Origin: Marivirga lumbricoides
GTDB taxonomy: Bacteria; Bacteroidota; Bacteroidia; Cytophagales; Cyclobacteriaceae
DNA: 64,000 nt
Assembly: GCF_014636295.1 (NCBI RefSeq)
Contig: NZ_BMEC01000006.1
Location: 62,001-126,000 of the forward strand
Direction: 5' to 3'
The translations under genes were made by a program, and so were the position numbers. Position 1 is the first letter of the stretch; each line of letters opens with the position of its first letter. Below are positions 1-10,461 of this stretch, in pieces. The notes below the pieces were generated by a model. It was not told the origin of the DNA, ran no database searches, and was given only the letters and a program-made list of their open reading frames with translations.

Positions 1-624
1 AAACAATAGGGGCGCAATCCGGTGCCCTGTGTGATTGACTACGTTTAATAATTGCTGGCGAGTGCCGTACATTAAAAAAGCCAAATCATTTTCATAAGCA
101 ATGTTTTTAAACAGCAATTCTACCTGAGTAGTACGTGCGCCATTGCTTGGGGTAGCTTGTAAGTTACCAAGGGTCAAAATGAGAGCGCTTGAGAGAGATG
201 ATTCTTCCCCACTTAATTCTTCTTCCGTTAAAGCAAGTCTCTCAGGAATGATGACAAGTGGTACATCACCCGTGTATAGAAAGTAAATAGTAACCCCTTC
301 CTTTACTGCATTACCCACTATAGCCGGGCTGACTTTCCAATCTGTTCCTAAATCGGGTGTTACTATAGAAACCTCCCCCTTGGCATTGGATTGCAATAAA
401 CCTCTTCTAAACCGCAGGGCAAAATGATAATTATCAGGGCCAGCCTCATTTTCTTCTGTGCTTTTTTGGATGCAAATAGTGCGATCAGAGATGTTGGTGA
501 TTTGACAATGAAGCGTATGCTTGTGAGGGTCATGATCAATATAGAGTACTGCCTGATCTTCAGGGTTGAACAGACTCATACCAATGAGATGGCCTGGTAA
601 AATATCAGCATTATTTGTTTCCAT
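1..624 (-). CDS. Unrecognised protein, cut by the window edge
   Basis: An open frame of 208 codons runs from an ATG at 624 to the window edge with no stop, so the C-terminus is missing. It begins METNNADILPGHLIGMSLFN. There is no signal peptide or membrane segment, so a cytoplasmic or non-classically exported protein is suggested. Short stretches such as IPERLALTEEELSGEE are acidic and the rest looks like a mixed beta-rich soluble protein. It starts 28 bases after the stop of the 1287-aa protein on the same strand, so the two are probably co-transcribed and may work together. I do not recognise the family. Confidence 0.6.
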   Translation of the reverse strand, partial: METNNADILPGHLIGMSLFNPEDQAVLYIDHDPHKHTLHCQITNISDRTICIQKSTEENEAGPDNYHFALRFRRGLLQSNAKGEVSIVTPDLGTDWKVSPAIVGNAVKEGVTIYFLYTGDVPLVIIPERLALTEEELSGEESSLSSALILTLGNLQATPSNGARTTQVELLFKNIAYENDLAFLMYGTRQQLLNVVNHTGHRIAPLLF

Positions 625-652
625 TTCTTCCAATTGTTTTTATTCTTGGTCA

Positions 653-3600
653 TTATTTACTTACCTCTTTTGCAGCTTGCAATTGCACCCTTCCTTCTCG
701 AATACAAAGCTGCTCAGGAAGTTTTGTTAGATTCGGGTCTTTAAAGCTCAGCTGTCCGGCTTCTGGCCCTACCCACTTCCACTGGTGGTGGATCAATTTG
801 GGCAGTTGCATAGCTATTTCATTTTCCGGAGTTATGATAGGACCAGCAAAAAGACTTCCATTCAATTTACCCAATGCTTGTTGATAATGTATTGCCGGAA
901 GATCAATCGATTTTACCGGTAAAACGCCACAACTTATGTGTACTACTCCAAAAGGATTAATCAACATTCCCAAATGTTTAGATTCATCGTTCAGAAAGGT
1001 CTTTAAATAGTCGGGAGTTTCCTCTTCCTTCCTATTGCCATTTAGTGCTTGCGGTAAGTGCCATTCACTTATTTTAAGAAGGTTTTGTTTTTCCTCATCT
1101 TTCTCCCATTCCCACCAGCTCATTACGCCATCATTTAATTGGTGGTGTTCCCCTATCCGAACAGGTACTTCTACTTCTGTAAAGCCATTGGATGCATCTG
1201 AGCGTTGCTGTGCAGTAATTTTTCTCCAGGTTTCATCCCAGCTGCCATTGGTTTTTGGGCTACCCTGCAGTTCTATGCTCAGCTGGGCGTGCACTATGGC
1301 TAAAGGATTTCCAAATAGAAGAGCTACGAAATCATCATCTTGCGCAGTTTCTGGTTCTGTATGCTCTGTGGCTTCATGAAACTGAAGCAATAAGTCATTT
1401 ATTCGCTCATCAGAGACAGCCAGGTATTCTTTTAAAAATTTAGCAAACCCACGTAATGACTGATCCTCAATACTTGTTATTTCTAATTCCTGCTCACTAG
1501 CCAGGGAAACTAATTTACCCTTTTCTCTAAATGCTCCTATCGCCTCGCCTTCATGATTAAATAGTAAGAGTTGTCTTTCTAAAAATTCTGGTAGCAACCA
1601 GCCGGCAATAGGCGAACTGCTTTCAATGCCATGAGATTCAAGGTGATTCATTTCCCGCTGTATCCAACGGAAGTTCAGGCGTGCAGCCTGTAAAATACGC
1701 ACTGGCAGTCGCAAATGGCCTTGCTTTGCATTTCGCATCTTTTTTGTGCCATGTACCTTACCAATGGCTAAATCTTTGTGTTGACCAAAACTATCAACTA
1801 AGCGTAAATCCTCAAATTTGATTTCACCTGAACTAATGGGATGAAAGTCGTTAAAAGGCAAAGGCGCAGCGAGTGTTTCACGATCTACTGCTAAACGTAC
1901 TCTGTCAGCAAACTCCTGGTATTCCTGAAATCCTAAAGGATCGGCAATCGGTAATTGCCAGCCCCAACGGTGCCCTGTTAGTGCATTGTTAAAACCAGTT
2001 AATGACTGGGTAAGCATGGGCACTTCATCCAGCATTTTTATGGCATTTAAAACTTGCAATATTAAACTCCTTTTAACTTCATTATCAAGTGTATTTTCAA
2101 GGTTACCTGCAAACTTTTCCAGCTCCATTAAATCTTTCTTTTTTGATTCAACGCTTAATTTATTTTGGCACCAACTCCAAAGTTTTTCTCTCACCATTAG
2201 TGAAGAAAATGGATCGAGAGCACTTCGTCCTCGTATACTCTCTGAGTTAGTTGCTACGACTCCTTTGCCTTTTTTCAGGCTTAAGTCCGCTTGATTTTCC
2301 TCTAATTGAAAGTTGGAGGTAATGTAATCTGTTGTATAATGGTCTCCCCTCCAATTAGGTTTTTTCTCGCCTGCTACCGGATAAAAGTCAAGCTGCCAGT
2401 CTAAAAAAAGAGGATTCCAGCTGCCAGTCGTATCCGCCTTTATAGTAAGAATCTCAACCTTATCAATTTGGGCAGGTGCTTTAATTAATTCTTCTATTGA
2501 ATTTTCGCTGGTACAAAAATGGTTGATATCACTGTTTCTTGTTTGCTTATGCAACAAACCCAATAAAGCACTACCACTTAAACAAACAGTAGGCTCATTA
2601 GCAATTTTAAAACTAGTACCAGGAACTCGAAACAGTCCTAAATCCAAAGATGCGCTTTGAAGATCCCGAACTAAATCATTAATGATCCCTGACAGTTCAA
2701 TGGCCTTTGACTCCTGGGTTCCACCAGGATGTGCAGTAGCTGCCTGAACATTTCCCCGCTCCCCGTGATTGAGTAAAAGCGAGCCACTTACCCTCTTTAA
2801 GCGTTTTATTTCCGGTAGGTTCACCTGCTCCATGTAGTCTTTTAGCTGATCAGCTTGTGGGAAATGATTTAAAATACCTTCTTCAGGGTACAGACACTTC
2901 ATGTAGAGATGCCAATCGTCAAAAGTTTCTTTCTGTACGCTTACTAATTCTTCAAGCAACTGACTATATTCTCTTTGTGCGGAGTTGAGTAAAGACAATT
3001 TTTTAAACAGCCGTGTCCTATCTTCTGCTTCCTTCTTCTTTCTCTTTTCTGCTTCTTCCTCTGTTTCTGTATTTGCAACTGACGCTTCTCTCCCATTCTC
3101 TAAGGATTGTAATACCCATCTAAAATCACTATTGACAGATTGAAACTCTTGCTCGTGCCTGAATTCATGAAACTTAGCGCTCAAGTCCACTTTCTTCCCT
3201 GCCAATCGGTCATCCATTAAAATGGATTCAATGGTATTCTCCAGGCTGTCAGTCGCCTTTTCCCTACCTTCTACTTTGCCTTTAGTTACAAGAGAGGCCA
3301 GGCTCGCAGCAATTGCTTCTGTGCCTGAATTGGCTACTGTAACCTCAATAGGATAATTGGCAGATAAGGAAGCCATCCCCATTTCTATACGAACATGACA
3401 GATCATATCAACAGTCACTTCATCACCTATTTCAAGCCCAAAATGGTCTTTAAATGATTTAGAAAAGTGATTTTTTCGTTTTTCGGCAACTTCTGGAGAG
3501 ACGTGTTGTTCGTTATCTGCCGGAAAGAAATATTGTGCCTCACTAATAAAATAGCTTATTAAAGCCTCCCAGTAGTTCAGGTGAAAGTCACCCACCGAAG

Positions 3601-4516
3601 AAGAGCCTCCATAATAGCCTGTAATTTGATATTCTAGCTCATGTAACTCTTCCCCAGTAGTGATTTCCTCGTCACAAAATCCAAAAACACTTCTGCAATT
3701 GGGATAGAATGCTGAAAATGAAGGCTCACCATAACCAAGGGCTGTTAAGGGTCCTGTTGGGGACTTGGGATCGGCAAAGAGGTAAGGCTTAGTTTCCTCT
3801 TCCTCCTTTTCAACACCTTCCTCTTTCTTCGCTACCCTTCCAATGTAACGGAAAGGAACTTCCCCTTCCGACTCATAGGCATGCAACCATGGGAAACAGG
3901 AATATTTATTTTTTAACTCTGGTGGAACAGGATGAATATAATCACTCTCAATTGTCCATCTTTTTTCTTCTTTATTATCTCTAAGTCGCACTACCTGATA
4001 GCGGTTGGGAACAGGAGGGAAATTTTTTCCATCGGAGCCATGGCCTAGTAAGCGTTCTTCTAATAAAGCATTATCATTTAATTCAGGAATTTTTTCCTTC
4101 AAATAATCTTTCCACACTGAAAAGTGTTGACGAACCATTAAGGTGTTTTTATTAAGCCGACACATCAAACTTTGATCCATTGAATAAAGATTATCCCATA
4201 CTTTATTCTGATTTATATCGCGAGGCAGTATAGAGGAAATAAAATCCCTGGTAATTACAGGTAAAACAATACTTTTTCGAAATATGGCTGGCAAAATCCA
4301 ATGCAAGTGTACGCCTGCTTCCAGCTGATTACCTAGTCGCTCAAAAGGCATAGAAGCAATAGACTCACTTAAAAAAGGGGTATTTGGAGAAATATCGTGC
4401 TCCTTATCTGTATAAGGTAAATGTGAAAAATTATAAGAAGGAGAAATAATATTCCTGTCTGATGAAACGAGCAATAAGTTTGATTGTAGGGGGAGAATTG
4501 TGGTTGACATTGACAT
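653..4516 (-). CDS. Large conserved protein of unknown function (AGVHLHW/VPNRY motifs)
   Basis: This 1287-aa protein has no signal peptide or membrane segment. The N-terminal 300 residues carry distinctive motifs: AGVHLHW at 67-73, VPNRY at 169-173 followed by WTIESD near 187-192, and a YGEPSFSAFYPNCRSVFGF block near 265-285. From memory, similar motif series occur in large uncharacterised bacterial proteins, but I cannot name a family or function. The middle third has charged helical stretches, including a Lys/Glu-rich segment, that look like coiled coil. The start is either codon 1 or the Met two codons later. The gene lies 70 bases downstream of the PorP-OmpA fusion and 28 bases upstream of the next unrecognised gene, which suggests one transcript. 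Real gene: very sure. Function: unknown. Confidence 0.85.
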   Translation of the reverse strand: MSMSTTILPLQSNLLLVSSDRNIISPSYNFSHLPYTDKEHDISPNTPFLSESIASMPFERLGNQLEAGVHLHWILPAIFRKSIVLPVITRDFISSILPRDINQNKVWDNLYSMDQSLMCRLNKNTLMVRQHFSVWKDYLKEKIPELNDNALLEERLLGHGSDGKNFPPVPNRYQVVRLRDNKEEKRWTIESDYIHPVPPELKNKYSCFPWLHAYESEGEVPFRYIGRVAKKEEGVEKEEEETKPYLFADPKSPTGPLTALGYGEPSFSAFYPNCRSVFGFCDEEITTGEELHELEYQITGYYGGSSSVGDFHLNYWEALISYFISEAQYFFPADNEQHVSPEVAEKRKNHFSKSFKDHFGLEIGDEVTVDMICHVRIEMGMASLSANYPIEVTVANSGTEAIAASLASLVTKGKVEGREKATDSLENTIESILMDDRLAGKKVDLSAKFHEFRHEQEFQSVNSDFRWVLQSLENGREASVANTETEEEAEKRKKKEAEDRTRLFKKLSLLNSAQREYSQLLEELVSVQKETFDDWHLYMKCLYPEEGILNHFPQADQLKDYMEQVNLPEIKRLKRVSGSLLLNHGERGNVQAATAHPGGTQESKAIELSGIINDLVRDLQSASLDLGLFRVPGTSFKIANEPTVCLSGSALLGLLHKQTRNSDINHFCTSENSIEELIKAPAQIDKVEILTIKADTTGSWNPLFLDWQLDFYPVAGEKKPNWRGDHYTTDYITSNFQLEENQADLSLKKGKGVVATNSESIRGRSALDPFSSLMVREKLWSWCQNKLSVESKKKDLMELEKFAGNLENTLDNEVKRSLILQVLNAIKMLDEVPMLTQSLTGFNNALTGHRWGWQLPIADPLGFQEYQEFADRVRLAVDRETLAAPLPFNDFHPISSGEIKFEDLRLVDSFGQHKDLAIGKVHGTKKMRNAKQGHLRLPVRILQAARLNFRWIQREMNHLESHGIESSSPIAGWLLPEFLERQLLLFNHEGEAIGAFREKGKLVSLASEQELEITSIEDQSLRGFAKFLKEYLAVSDERINDLLLQFHEATEHTEPETAQDDDFVALLFGNPLAIVHAQLSIELQGSPKTNGSWDETWRKITAQQRSDASNGFTEVEVPVRIGEHHQLNDGVMSWWEWEKDEEKQNLLKISEWHLPQALNGNRKEEETPDYLKTFLNDESKHLGMLINPFGVVHISCGVLPVKSIDLPAIHYQQALGKLNGSLFAGPIITPENEIAMQLPKLIHHQWKWVGPEAGQLSFKDPNLTKLPEQLCIREGRVQLQAAKEVSK

Positions 4517-4586
4517 AAGATTGTTTAATCTAATTTTTTTCTTTTCTTTATTCTGATTCTTCTATTTGCAACTTCACAGCTTTTTA

Positions 4587-6095
4587 CTAATTCCCTACCC
4601 TAAAAATTAACTGCACTCTCCTGTTTTCTGACGCACCATATTCTGTTGAATTATCTTCAATCGGTTCTGATTCTCCACGGCCTACAATAGTAATGCGCGA
4701 AGATGATATACCGTTACTTATCAATATATTGGCAATATTCTCTGCTCGTTCTTCTGAAATTTTCTGATTTATCGAGGTGCTTCCCGGACTGCTGGCATGA
4801 CCTACTATAAGCACATTCAGATCAGGGTTTTCCTGTAGTACTTTGGTAACTTCATTGATCACTTTCTCCTGATTGTCAGAAATCACATCACTATCAGAAT
4901 CATGTTCAAAGCGAATCAAATAATCTCTATGTGAAAACTCGCTGTTGAGTGCCTCTATATCCAACTCTTCCTCTTCAATAATAGGTGTAGCGATCACTTT
5001 TTGCTCTTCTTCAATAACTACAGGTGCTTCTTCCAGAATGACTTCTTCCTCTTCCTGGTAAGTATCTTCTTTTGGAATAGAATTATCCGGAACAACTTGT
5101 TCTGACATATATTCTTTGCCTTTCTTTTTAATTCTAAGTGAAATAGCTAATTCAAAAATTCCATTTTGAGTATTACCTAAATCATTAGCAAGTGCCATGT
5201 CATAACTTGCACCAATGCTTAAGTTGGCTTGTTCATAAGACATGGAAAAAACTCCCAGGTCATTACTATTATACCATAGACCTAATTCAATTTTCTTACC
5301 TGCTTTTTCCGTATTGTTCAGCTCATAACCAAAACGAGAGCCTATGTTGAAAAAGTTATTGCCTGTCTGACTTATCCATCTTGTAGTAGGCATAACAGAC
5401 AATTTTAAACCCTGGTAAACCTTATATCCTGCAGTTGCTTTAAAACTAATTGGTAAATTATCATTCTTAGAATCGGTAAGAGATATATTGGGTTGTGTAG
5501 CGTTAAAAATGGCTCCTCCTAAAGAAGCCTTTTCACGACCTTGGTTATCCGTTAACCTGTAATATAATCCAGTGCTTAAAGTTGGATAACTTTTGCTTTG
5601 GTTAATCAGCACATCACCTGAAACTGCATTTGGGTCAAATCCACCATTAACAAATTGATCATCTGTAGTGAAATTACCTGCTGTATTGCGTTGGAAATAA
5701 CCACCCTGCACACCGAAACTCAACTCCGAACTAGCTGTTAGACGGATACTGTAGGCCACACCCAACAATCCTCCGTTCGTATTCACAAAATCAGAAACCT
5801 GATCGTTCAGGAAATCGCCTGCTACCACCAAACGATGGTTGCCTATGTAAATAGGATAATAGCCTGATAAGGAAGATGTGACAAAACTCTCTCCAGCAGC
5901 AATACTCTGGTTACGATAATTCAACATCAAACGAACATCCTGCACCAATCCTATACTTCCGGGGTTAGTAAAAAAAGGTGTGCTCTGGTACATTGAAAAA
6001 TTTGGTTCCTGAGCAAAGACCTTCATTGCAGAAAAAAGGAAGATTATAGCGCTCAGTACAAAAGATTTTTTTACAGATATCATATTTAAAGCCAT
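4587..6095 (-). CDS. PorP/SprF-type T9SS outer-membrane protein fused to an OmpA C-terminal domain
   Basis: This 502-aa protein has a signal peptide ending near VFA-QEP, then a PorP/SprF beta-barrel (about residues 30-330) with the usual opening PNFSMYQSTPFFTNPGSIG. A Glu/Val-rich linker follows (about 335-390), then an OmpA-like peptidoglycan-binding domain (about 390-500) with FEHDSD, NVLIVGHAS and SEERAENIANIL. PorP/SprF proteins work with the type IX secretion machinery, and SprF is needed to export the adhesin SprB. The OmpA tail should tether the barrel to the cell wall. It lies 30 bases downstream of a giant T9SS type B surface protein, which is the probable partner. A Met at residue 5 is an alternative start. 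Family assignment is firm; the partner is inferred. Confidence 0.88.
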   Translation of the reverse strand: MALNMISVKKSFVLSAIIFLFSAMKVFAQEPNFSMYQSTPFFTNPGSIGLVQDVRLMLNYRNQSIAAGESFVTSSLSGYYPIYIGNHRLVVAGDFLNDQVSDFVNTNGGLLGVAYSIRLTASSELSFGVQGGYFQRNTAGNFTTDDQFVNGGFDPNAVSGDVLINQSKSYPTLSTGLYYRLTDNQGREKASLGGAIFNATQPNISLTDSKNDNLPISFKATAGYKVYQGLKLSVMPTTRWISQTGNNFFNIGSRFGYELNNTEKAGKKIELGLWYNSNDLGVFSMSYEQANLSIGASYDMALANDLGNTQNGIFELAISLRIKKKGKEYMSEQVVPDNSIPKEDTYQEEEEVILEEAPVVIEEEQKVIATPIIEEEELDIEALNSEFSHRDYLIRFEHDSDSDVISDNQEKVINEVTKVLQENPDLNVLIVGHASSPGSTSINQKISEERAENIANILISNGISSSRITIVGRGESEPIEDNSTEYGASENRRVQLIFRVGN

Positions 6096-6125
6096 TATTT
6101 AATTCATTGTAAAATGCTTATATGA

Positions 6126-9100
6126 TTAGCGTACCAGCTTAATAATACCAGTATTCTTACCATTAATTAGCAGCGGACTACCATCCTGAAAGCTGCCTTT
6201 AATCACCCATATATAAGCCCCTTGTGGCTGCTCTTTACCCTCACTTGTTCCATCCCATCCTGATTGGAAAAGTTCGGTTACGCTTTGCGAGATAAATACG
6301 GAATTACCATCTCTATCAAATATTTGAAATAGAATTGTTGCTACATTTCCTCCGCCACGTAAAATAAAGCGATCGTTAGTTTGGTCATTATTTGGTGTAA
6401 ATAAGGTAGGCAGGAATATATTATTGGATATTATCTGAAAAGTCTGGGATATTTCTTCAGCGGGAAGGAATATATCATTTCCGGCCTGACTGGCAGTAAC
6501 TGTAACAGAACCAGGACCTTCTATAATAATAGTGCCATCAACCAATGAAGCTACTCCTGATGAAGGTTCTGTAGCCATCGAAAAAATAACAGGCAAACCT
6601 GATTCACCTCCAGTAGCCCGGAGTATTACAGGATCCTCTCCTACTTTTTTATCTGGTATGGGCTCAAATATAATGTTCTGAGCTACCTTTCCAAAAGTTA
6701 CTATGGCTGTGCCAGAATTGCTATTTCCACTATTATCAGTAACAGTTAGAGTTACTGTAATTGATTCAGCCTTAGGGGTATCAAAATTTGATACATCCAA
6801 AGTTCGGCTTGCTATTGCGCAATTATCAGTGCTGCCATTATCTATGTCAGCCGGAGTGATAGTGGCCTTCCCGTTAACATCCAGAGGCACGGTAATATCT
6901 TGAGTACTAACTGTAGGTGAAATATTGTCTTCTACAGTAACTATTGCTATACAAGAGCCCACATTGCCATTATTATCAGTAATTGTAAGTGTAACATTGT
7001 TATCACCCAAATGGCTGCAATTAAGAGAAGTAATGTTTATTGAGCGCGAAGCAATCCCAAAGTTATCTGAAGAACCATTATCAAGCTGATTTGCCTGAAT
7101 TGTAGCGGCACCATTAGCATCTAATTGTACAGTAATGTTCTGGCAGATGACTTGATCAACCTTGCTGTCATAAGCTATACTAAATGTGGCAGCCTGTTGA
7201 TTGTCATTGCCTGCAGCATCCCGGGCGACTGCTGCCGGAATATCAACTGTTATCATTCCATCAGTGGTAGGAATAATATTAATGGTGAAAACAATATTGT
7301 CAGAGGTGGAAAAATTTGTAGCATTTCCATTTCCAACATTTATATCGCTTAATATGAAATCCACTACTTCTTCGCTAAAAGTGATGGTGACAGGAATAGG
7401 ATTCTGGTTTGTTGAAATATTTAAGCTACTGGTTATTGCTACTGCAGGGTCTGCACTATCGTACAGTATGCTAAACTGTATTGCTGCAGTATTCCCGTTG
7501 GTAGCATCATCCTGTGCTACATTAGCAGGTACATTAATTGTCACAGTGCCATCTGCTACTGGCTCAATGCCGGCTGTATAAACCAAATCACTTACCGAAA
7601 CAAAATTAGAGACTGTAGCATTACTTAAAGTAATATCTCCTGCAGCAAAACCCGTTACTGCTTCCGAAAAAGTAAAAGTGGCCATAAATGGGGCATTAGT
7701 TAGACTACCAGTGCTGCTGGTAATAGTAACAGTTGGTGGAGTAAAATCTGCTTCTACCTTGAATTGCGTAGCTGCAAGATTTCCATTTCCAGCGGCATCT
7801 TCAGCTACATCACCTTTCACATCAATCGTAATTGTACCATCCGTGGTGGGCATAATATCAGCTGTGTAAACTAAAGCGCTGGTTGCTTTAAAGTTGGATG
7901 CAGATGCATTACTCAAAGTAATATCTCCTGCGCTAAAGCCAGTTACTGCTTCTGAGAAGGTAAAAGTAGTAGTAAACGCTCCATTAGTAGTATTAACAAC
8001 GGAGCTTGTAATAAGCACTCCTGGCGGGGAGACATCAGCATTTATACTCAACTGAGTTGCCTCAGTATTATCTGTTCCACCCGCATCCTGAGCCACGGTC
8101 TCAGCTATGTCAATCGTCACTGCTCCATCAGTAGCCGGAGTAATCAAAGCGGTATAAATACTGGCACTAGTAGAAGCAAAAGCACTGGCTGTACCATTTC
8201 CTACAGTAATATCCCCTAATTCAAAACCAGTTACTGCTTCTGAAAAAGTGATAGTAATGGTAAATGCACCATTAACGGGCTCAGTGGCTCCACTTGAAAT
8301 AACTACAGAAGGAGCCACTGCGTTGGAAACTACAGTGGTAATGTTATCAGTATCGCTGTAGATATTATCATTTATCGCAAGGGTAAATATGGTAGTTTCA
8401 GATATAGCTCCCCTGTTTTCTGTAGGGCTGAAAACCAATGCCCTAAGGCTGCTTTGCAAACTGGCGGCATCCGTGCTGGCCAGTGTGTAAGGTCCTGTAC
8501 CAGTTAATCCTGCACCAGTCAATATGCCTTTGGCATTATCATCTAAGGTAATGGTGGCAGAAACATTATCGCCATTGGGGTCCTGAACGGTGATAGTTGA
8601 AAATGGGCTAATGGTGGTCGTATCGTTCACTGTTTGGTTAGCTACTGCATTGGTGATTACGGGGGCAGCCAGAGAATATTCACTGATTTCCCTGTTTCCA
8701 CTTTGTCCAAGTACAAACATTTTAGTACCGTCATTATTGAAGGCAAGTGTCGTTGGAATATTTTCTTCAGAAGCCACTGAAAAACGCTCTGCATCTCCAG
8801 CGTAATTTGCAGTGGATACATCGAATGGGGTCAAGAGCATGTATTCATTAATCTCTTTATTTTGCATACCTAATACAAACATTTTTGTACCATCAGTATT
8901 GAAGGCCAAAGATGTAGGATCGTTCACCTGTGCTGATACAGAAAAGCGCTCTGTATCTCCAGCAAATACGGCAGTGGACACATCAAATCCGGTAGACAGA
9001 TGGTATTCATTAATATCATCTCCATCAGCCCCCATTACAAACATTTTTGTACCATCAGGATTAAAAGCCAGTGACCTGGTGTTCGTTTCCTGTGCTGATA

Positions 9101-10298
9101 CTAAAAAAGCCTCTCCGTCACCAGCATATATAGCTGTAGAGACATCAAAAGCATTGGATAAGTTATATTCATTGACTTTGCTCCCTAATACAAACATCCT
9201 GGTTCCATCTTTATTAAAAGCAAGTGATCTCGGTGTGGTTTCTTCTGCAACTAAAAAACTTTCTCCGATTCCGTCATAAACTGCAGTGGAAATGTCAAAT
9301 GCTACAGAAAGCGTGTATTGCTTAATAGACCTTTGATCAGCTCCCAATACAAACATTATTGTACCATTAGTATTAAATGCCAGTGAAGAAGGCGAAGCCT
9401 CATTATTTATCATCAACCTATCTTCATCGCCAGCAAAAATGGCATTAGATACATCGAAAGCTCCTGATATGGTATTGACAAAATTAGTTTTGGTATGTGT
9501 TCTGGAACAGCCATCCAGGTCTCTTACTGTCAAACTCACATCAAAAACGCCCTGCGTGGCATAGGTATGAGTAGGGTTTACTGAACTAGAAGTACTGCCA
9601 TCTCCAAAATCCCACGACCAAGTGAGAGGTGGTGATTCAAATCTTGTATCATGAGTAAACGAATAAGTAGCCCCTGTATGACTCGCTGTAAAATTAACAT
9701 CTGGTCCAACCACCTGAACAAAGTTTGTCTTAGTTATACTATTTGTGCAACCAAGGGAACTGGTCACTGTTAAAGTGACAGTATAACGTCTTGGTTTTTC
9801 ATAAATATGTAAAGGATTTTGAACTGTAGATGTACTTCCATCTCCAAAATCCCACAGCCAATCAGTAATAGTACCTGGGCCGGTAATTGTTGACTCATCG
9901 ATAAAGTTCACCGATAAGGGACCGCACCCATAGGGAAAGACTTCACTTGCTTTAAAGTCAACTGTAGTAACGCCAATATTCACCGATCTGAAAATTTCAT
10001 CGGAGTCACCATTAATTGTGTCCTGAACAAAGAGATGCACATTAAAACTACCTGTGGAGTTATAAGTATGAATTGGATTTTTACTAGTCGATGTAGATCC
10101 ATCTCCAAAATTCCATAACCAGATATCGGGATTTTCTGATAAATCAGTAAAAAATACTGTATGAGGCAATTCACATCCAATTGATGGATTTTCCGTAAAG
10201 CCAGCTTTTACCGGTGGTCGTTGACCATATACCGTATTAGGAATAAAGTAAAACGATATTAAAATAAATAAAATCAAAAATATTCTTTTCACATGCAT
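6126..10298 (-). CDS. Giant PKD/propeller-like/Ig-like surface protein with T9SS type B C-terminal signal
   Basis: This 1390-aa protein has a signal peptide (to about residue 25) and three PKD domains (about 30-275) with repeated W.FGDGSTS motifs. Five tandem repeats of about 52 residues follow (about 278-545), each with FDVSTA..AGD, SLAFN.DGTKMFVLG and INEY.LS, resembling beta-propeller blades. Next come a cadherin-like segment (about 550-660), four Ig-like repeats with NGAFT.TFTFSEAVTGF (about 665-1010) and two repeats ending in TVTDNSGN (about 1040-1200). The tail FLPTLFTPNNDQTNDRF through WDGTSEGKEQPQGAYIW is the gliding-motility type sorting signal. It is therefore predicted to be exported by T9SS and displayed as an adhesin. 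It is the first gene of a run with the PorP-OmpA fusion. Confidence 0.9.
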   Translation of the reverse strand: MHVKRIFLILFILISFYFIPNTVYGQRPPVKAGFTENPSIGCELPHTVFFTDLSENPDIWLWNFGDGSTSTSKNPIHTYNSTGSFNVHLFVQDTINGDSDEIFRSVNIGVTTVDFKASEVFPYGCGPLSVNFIDESTITGPGTITDWLWDFGDGSTSTVQNPLHIYEKPRRYTVTLTVTSSLGCTNSITKTNFVQVVGPDVNFTASHTGATYSFTHDTRFESPPLTWSWDFGDGSTSSSVNPTHTYATQGVFDVSLTVRDLDGCSRTHTKTNFVNTISGAFDVSNAIFAGDEDRLMINNEASPSSLAFNTNGTIMFVLGADQRSIKQYTLSVAFDISTAVYDGIGESFLVAEETTPRSLAFNKDGTRMFVLGSKVNEYNLSNAFDVSTAIYAGDGEAFLVSAQETNTRSLAFNPDGTKMFVMGADGDDINEYHLSTGFDVSTAVFAGDTERFSVSAQVNDPTSLAFNTDGTKMFVLGMQNKEINEYMLLTPFDVSTANYAGDAERFSVASEENIPTTLAFNNDGTKMFVLGQSGNREISEYSLAAPVITNAVANQTVNDTTTISPFSTITVQDPNGDNVSATITLDDNAKGILTGAGLTGTGPYTLASTDAASLQSSLRALVFSPTENRGAISETTIFTLAINDNIYSDTDNITTVVSNAVAPSVVISSGATEPVNGAFTITITFSEAVTGFELGDITVGNGTASAFASTSASIYTALITPATDGAVTIDIAETVAQDAGGTDNTEATQLSINADVSPPGVLITSSVVNTTNGAFTTTFTFSEAVTGFSAGDITLSNASASNFKATSALVYTADIMPTTDGTITIDVKGDVAEDAAGNGNLAATQFKVEADFTPPTVTITSSTGSLTNAPFMATFTFSEAVTGFAAGDITLSNATVSNFVSVSDLVYTAGIEPVADGTVTINVPANVAQDDATNGNTAAIQFSILYDSADPAVAITSSLNISTNQNPIPVTITFSEEVVDFILSDINVGNGNATNFSTSDNIVFTINIIPTTDGMITVDIPAAVARDAAGNDNQQAATFSIAYDSKVDQVICQNITVQLDANGAATIQANQLDNGSSDNFGIASRSINITSLNCSHLGDNNVTLTITDNNGNVGSCIAIVTVEDNISPTVSTQDITVPLDVNGKATITPADIDNGSTDNCAIASRTLDVSNFDTPKAESITVTLTVTDNSGNSNSGTAIVTFGKVAQNIIFEPIPDKKVGEDPVILRATGGESGLPVIFSMATEPSSGVASLVDGTIIIEGPGSVTVTASQAGNDIFLPAEEISQTFQIISNNIFLPTLFTPNNDQTNDRFILRGGGNVATILFQIFDRDGNSVFISQSVTELFQSGWDGTSEGKEQPQGAYIWVIKGSFQDGSPLLINGKNTGIIKLVR

Positions 10299-10461
10299 TA
10301 TTAAACATAATTATTTATCAATTGACTTTTAAATTCAAGTCACAATCAGACATTGAATTAACTTCTCAAAAAAATTAACTTAGATATTTTTAAATCATAT
10401 TTTGTTAAAAGACTAAATGAACCACTAAGAAAGTTTATAAGGGAATAAATTATTTCATTTT

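Noticed and set aside
7125-7869. Plus-strand open frames across the Ig-like repeats
   Set aside because: Shadows of the minus-strand surface-protein gene.
8590-9279. Plus-strand open frames across the propeller repeats
   Set aside because: They are shadows caused by the repeated sequence of the minus-strand gene and show no domain.
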